15,040 nucleotides of DNA, from contig JAQBGV010000149.1 of assembly GCA_032128395.1 (NCBI GenBank), forward strand, positions 1 to 15,040. The letters run 5' to 3'. Origin of the DNA: JAQBGV01 sp032128395. Lineage in GTDB: Bacteria; Planctomycetota; UBA8108; UBA1146. Positions 12,505-15,040 of the stretch are shown piece by piece. The notes beneath the pieces were generated by a model. That model was not told the origin of the DNA. It made no database searches and was given only the letters and a program-made list of their open reading frames with translations. A program made the position numbers and the translations under genes. Each line of letters begins with the position of its first letter. The first letter of the stretch is position 1.

Positions 12505-15040
12505 CTACAACAGGAAGAGCAGATTCCAGTACCCGCCGGTGTCGCGTTCGTACCCGAGGAATTCGCGCATCGCCGCATTCTGAGCGCCGGCGGTGGCGCC
12601 CTGGATGAACCCCGCCGTGAAGCCCGCGGCGATCCCCCCCGGTCCCCCGAACACGCCGGTCGCCGCGCCGATGATCGCCCCTCGGATCCCCGCTTCGAAC
12701 GCCTCCTTCCAGACGCGGATGAGCTTCTCACCGACGTTGCCGAGGTGCTGGAGCGATTCCCTCGCGCGATTCCACGACGCGAGGGTGTTCGTCCACTTCT
12801 CTCGGAAGGTCTCCTTCCCCTGCGCCGCGGCGCGCTTCACGTTGCTCCGCGTCTTGCTCTCGAACTTCTTCGCGGCATTTCTCGTCCGGCTCTCCGCCTT
12901 GGCGAGCATCTTCGATGCATCCCGCACCGTCTTCCGGACGCTCCTCTCGACGCTCCTCACCGCCTTCTGGAGCCGCTTCTTCGCCTTCTTGAACCAGCCG
13001 AGGCCGTACGGGTCGGTGCGGCTCGTCGGGTTGTTGTTCAGGTATGCGGTGCCGTTCCCCAGGTTGTAGGGATCGCCCCAGATTCCGATCACGTCCCGCG
13101 TCATGAACCGGCCGACCGCGGGGTCGAGGTACCGCGTGCGGTAGTCGTAGTAGCCGGTCTCCGCATCGAGACGACGCCCCGTGAAAAGGACCGGGTTGTC
13201 GATCAGACTGCTCGGAGCGGGCAGATCGTTCGCGTCGGAGAACAGCGCCACGCCGTAATCGCGGTACTCGACCCGCTCGAGGACGGCGCCCGTGACGTCG
13301 CTCACCGCGACCACGCTGCCGAGATCATCGGCGTGATAGAAATACGCGACCGGCCCGGGAGAGTATTCGGTCCGGATCAAGGCCTCGTCGATCTCGTTCC
13401 CGTAGATGGTGGTCGCCTCGGTAGTCCCGGTGGCGCGCTGCTCCTCGCACACTTGCCAACCCGAATAGAAGTAGAGGGCGGTGGAGGATGGCCCGCCGCC
13501 GGTCAAGGCCTTCTCCACCCGCCGACCGAAGACGTCGTAGCGGTAGCGGCTGGTCACCCCGGTGAAGAGATCGAAGACCTCGCACATCTGGTTGCGATGG
13601 TCGTAGGCGATCGACCGGCCGGTCGAACCCGAGATCATCGTCAAGTTGCCATTTGCGTCGTAGATGCGGGCGTCGAGTGGCGTGGTCGAGTACTGATTGG
13701 CCTGGTAGTCGGCGGGACCCGGTAGAAGGGGGAGCATCGAGTAGCTCCCCGCCTCCGGCGGTCCGGCGAGGGCGCTGCGGTTTCCCGCACCGTCGAGGGT
13801 GTAGGTCACGTCGCGGACGACCGCCAGAGTGGGATCGGTCGCCGTGGTGTGGACGAGGCGGTGCAAGGAGTCGTACTCGTGCGCGTGAGTGAGACCCGGG
13901 CCCGTCGCGCGCAAGTCACGACGCTCGGTCTTGTTCCCCATGCGGTCCCACCGGTACGAGCGCTCGTCGATGATCGTCCCGCCCGAGACCCGCGAGTGCA
14001 CGCTCGAGATGACTTTCTTCACGCCGAAGTCCCCGGCCGGGGCTGCGACTCCAGACATCCCGTCGTAGGCGAGATCGAGCTGCGTCCCGTTCGAGAGAGT
14101 CCGGCGCTCGAAGCGATCGGGACCGACGTAGTGGTACTCGGCGAGGACCGCGAAGAACTCCAAGATCGTCTTCTTGCGATCGAGTTCGTCGTAGGTCGAG
14201 TCGATGACGAGCCCGCCAGGATACGTGAGCGAGGTGCGATTCCCCACGCCGTCGAAAGTCCCCGTGATCACTCGCACGGGGGGACCGGGGATGATCTTCT
14301 GAGTCTCCTCGACGATGTTCGACAGCGAGTCGTACCTCAGCGTCACGATCGTGTCGGTGTCCGCTCCGCGGGTCAGCCGGGAGAGCCCGTCGTATTCGTA
14401 GGTCTCGGGCCCTTGGGGGCCGCAGGTGGTCGGCGCCGCGAACAGCACCGTGAGCGTGACCGGCCGGTCGAGGAGATCGTGGTCGATCGCGATCTGGTTT
14501 CCGTTCGCATCGACGCGGAAGACGACGTTGTCGTGAGGGTCGTACTGGACGAAGTGCACGGTCCCGTCGGCGTGGGTCGTCGCGGTCGGTCGGTCGAGCG
14601 GGTCGTAGGCGTAGCTGATAGTGTTCCCGTTCGGGTCGATCTGCGCGACGAGGCGCGAGCTCGCGTCCCAGAGGAGCGACGTGGTGGCGGTGCCCAGCGG
14701 CAAGCCCGTGCCGGTGCCGTCGGCGGTCATCACGTGAGTCGTAGTGGTCCTCCGGCCGAGCCCGTCGTAGTGGTGGAGTGTGACGTTCCCCGGGTCCCAG
14801 GGGGAGACCCGCCGCGCGTCCATCTCGATCATGAGGTGTCCACGTGAGTCGTAGCGGAAATCGAGCACGCTGCCGGCGCTGTCGGTCTCGGTGATCCGCC
14901 GGTCGAGTTCATCGTAGAGGCACGTGGTGACGAACACCTGGTCCGGCGCGCCGAGGTCCGACTTCTCGGTGCTCGTCACGGAGACGACGTTTCCCGCCAG
15001 GTCGTACGCGGTGAGCACCTCGTTCCCCTTGGGGTCGATC
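12505..15040 (-). CDS. RHS/YD-repeat protein, N-terminal part off the window, with variable C-terminal tip
   Basis: 844 codons are visible and the frame is open through the right edge (IDPKGNEVLTAYDLAGNVVS), so the start lies outside. YD repeats recur throughout, e.g. YDELDRRITETDSAGSVLD, HYDGLGRRTTTTH, YAYDPLDRPTATTHADGTV and ANGNLTMISGSTGRSIAYD. The RHS core follows: YYDYRTRYLDPAVGRF, then YLNNNPTSRTDPYGL, which fits the PxxxxDPxGL motif (13000-13029). RHS proteins form a large beta-shell around a C-terminal cargo and are secreted or surface-exposed. After the motif come 164 residues: a Lys/Arg-rich helical stretch of about 90 residues, then a glycine-zipper hydrophobic stretch (GIRGAIIGAATGVFGGPGG, AAGFTAGFIQGATAG), ending LLFLL. 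I recognise no nuclease or deaminase domain, and no immunity gene follows. Confidence 0.92.
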   Translation of the reverse strand, partial: IDPKGNEVLTAYDLAGNVVSVTSTEKSDLGAPDQVFVTTCLYDELDRRITETDSAGSVLDFRYDSRGHLMIEMDARRVSPWDPGNVTLHHYDGLGRRTTTTHVMTADGTGTGLPLGTATTSLLWDASSRLVAQIDPNGNTISYAYDPLDRPTATTHADGTVHFVQYDPHDNVVFRVDANGNQIAIDHDLLDRPVTLTVLFAAPTTCGPQGPETYEYDGLSRLTRGADTDTIVTLRYDSLSNIVEETQKIIPGPPVRVITGTFDGVGNRTSLTYPGGLVIDSTYDELDRKKTILEFFAVLAEYHYVGPDRFERRTLSNGTQLDLAYDGMSGVAAPAGDFGVKKVISSVHSRVSGGTIIDERSYRWDRMGNKTERRDLRATGPGLTHAHEYDSLHRLVHTTATDPTLAVVRDVTYTLDGAGNRSALAGPPEAGSYSMLPLLPGPADYQANQYSTTPLDARIYDANGNLTMISGSTGRSIAYDHRNQMCEVFDLFTGVTSRYRYDVFGRRVEKALTGGGPSSTALYFYSGWQVCEEQRATGTTEATTIYGNEIDEALIRTEYSPGPVAYFYHADDLGSVVAVSDVTGAVLERVEYRDYGVALFSDANDLPAPSSLIDNPVLFTGRRLDAETGYYDYRTRYLDPAVGRFMTRDVIGIWGDPYNLGNGTAYLNNNPTSRTDPYGLGWFKKAKKRLQKAVRSVERSVRKTVRDASKMLAKAESRTRNAAKKFESKTRSNVKRAAAQGKETFREKWTNTLASWNRARESLQHLGNVGEKLIRVWKEAFEAGIRGAIIGAATGVFGGPGGIAAGFTAGFIQGATAGAQNAAMREFLGYERDTGGYWNLLFLL

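Noticed and set aside
12427..13725. A 432-codon plus-strand open frame opposite the RHS gene, considered as an immunity gene
   Set aside because: It overlaps the RHS core fully in antisense, is Arg/Pro/Val-rich and shows no membrane or binding domain.

Overview
The window is GC-rich bacterial DNA, visibly lower in GC over the first ~0.8-1.2 kb. Lipobox and Sec signal peptides, an RHS/YD-repeat protein, the remains of a TPR protein, and a secreted glycoside hydrolase of a type I associate with Planctomycetota, Verrucomicrobiota and Bacteroidota all suggest a large-genome Gram-negative-type environmental bacterium. Planctomycetota or Myxococcota-like lineages fit, but no marker gene settles it.

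Left third (1-5250) is a mobile-element landing zone. At the left edge a minus-strand GT28/UGT-like glycosyltransferase runs off the window with 240 codons visible. It is preceded by ~500 bp of degraded sequence. A minus-strand IS630-type transposase (1236-~1916) follows; it carries an in-frame internal deletion that removes the first catalytic Asp. It abuts the headless 3' part of a plus-strand TPR-protein gene. That gene is in turn split by a complete IS66-family element (2523-5171) with 24-bp imperfect inverted repeats, tnpA-tnpB-tnpC, and a perfect 8-bp target duplication GATCGAGG. Removing the IS66 and one copy of the duplication restores the TPR frame through to a natural stop at 5247.

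Middle (5290-7829): an AlkA-type 3-methyladenine DNA glycosylase (minus) lies divergent to two small plus-strand genes, a BON-like 100-residue protein and a 76-residue single-pass membrane protein. These converge on a minus-strand lipoprotein with a class A beta-lactamase-like serine hydrolase fold.

The lipoprotein gene overlaps by 4 bp the upstream PLP-dependent alpha-oxoamine synthase (BioF/KBL type), so the two form a minus-strand operon. Across an 82-bp gap with a perfect 9-bp-stem hairpin, a plus-strand operon begins. It holds an FAD-dependent monooxygenase-like oxidoreductase and, overlapping by 1 bp, a secreted alpha-galactosidase-like glycoside hydrolase.

Right end (12505-15040): a minus-strand RHS/YD-repeat protein, open at the right edge, ends in an RHS core motif (PxxxxDPxGL) and a 164-residue tip made of a basic helical stretch and a glycine-zipper hydrophobic segment. 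No immunity gene follows it; the next gene is convergent, 26 bp away.

No tRNA, rRNA, CRISPR array, riboswitch or origin was recognised.
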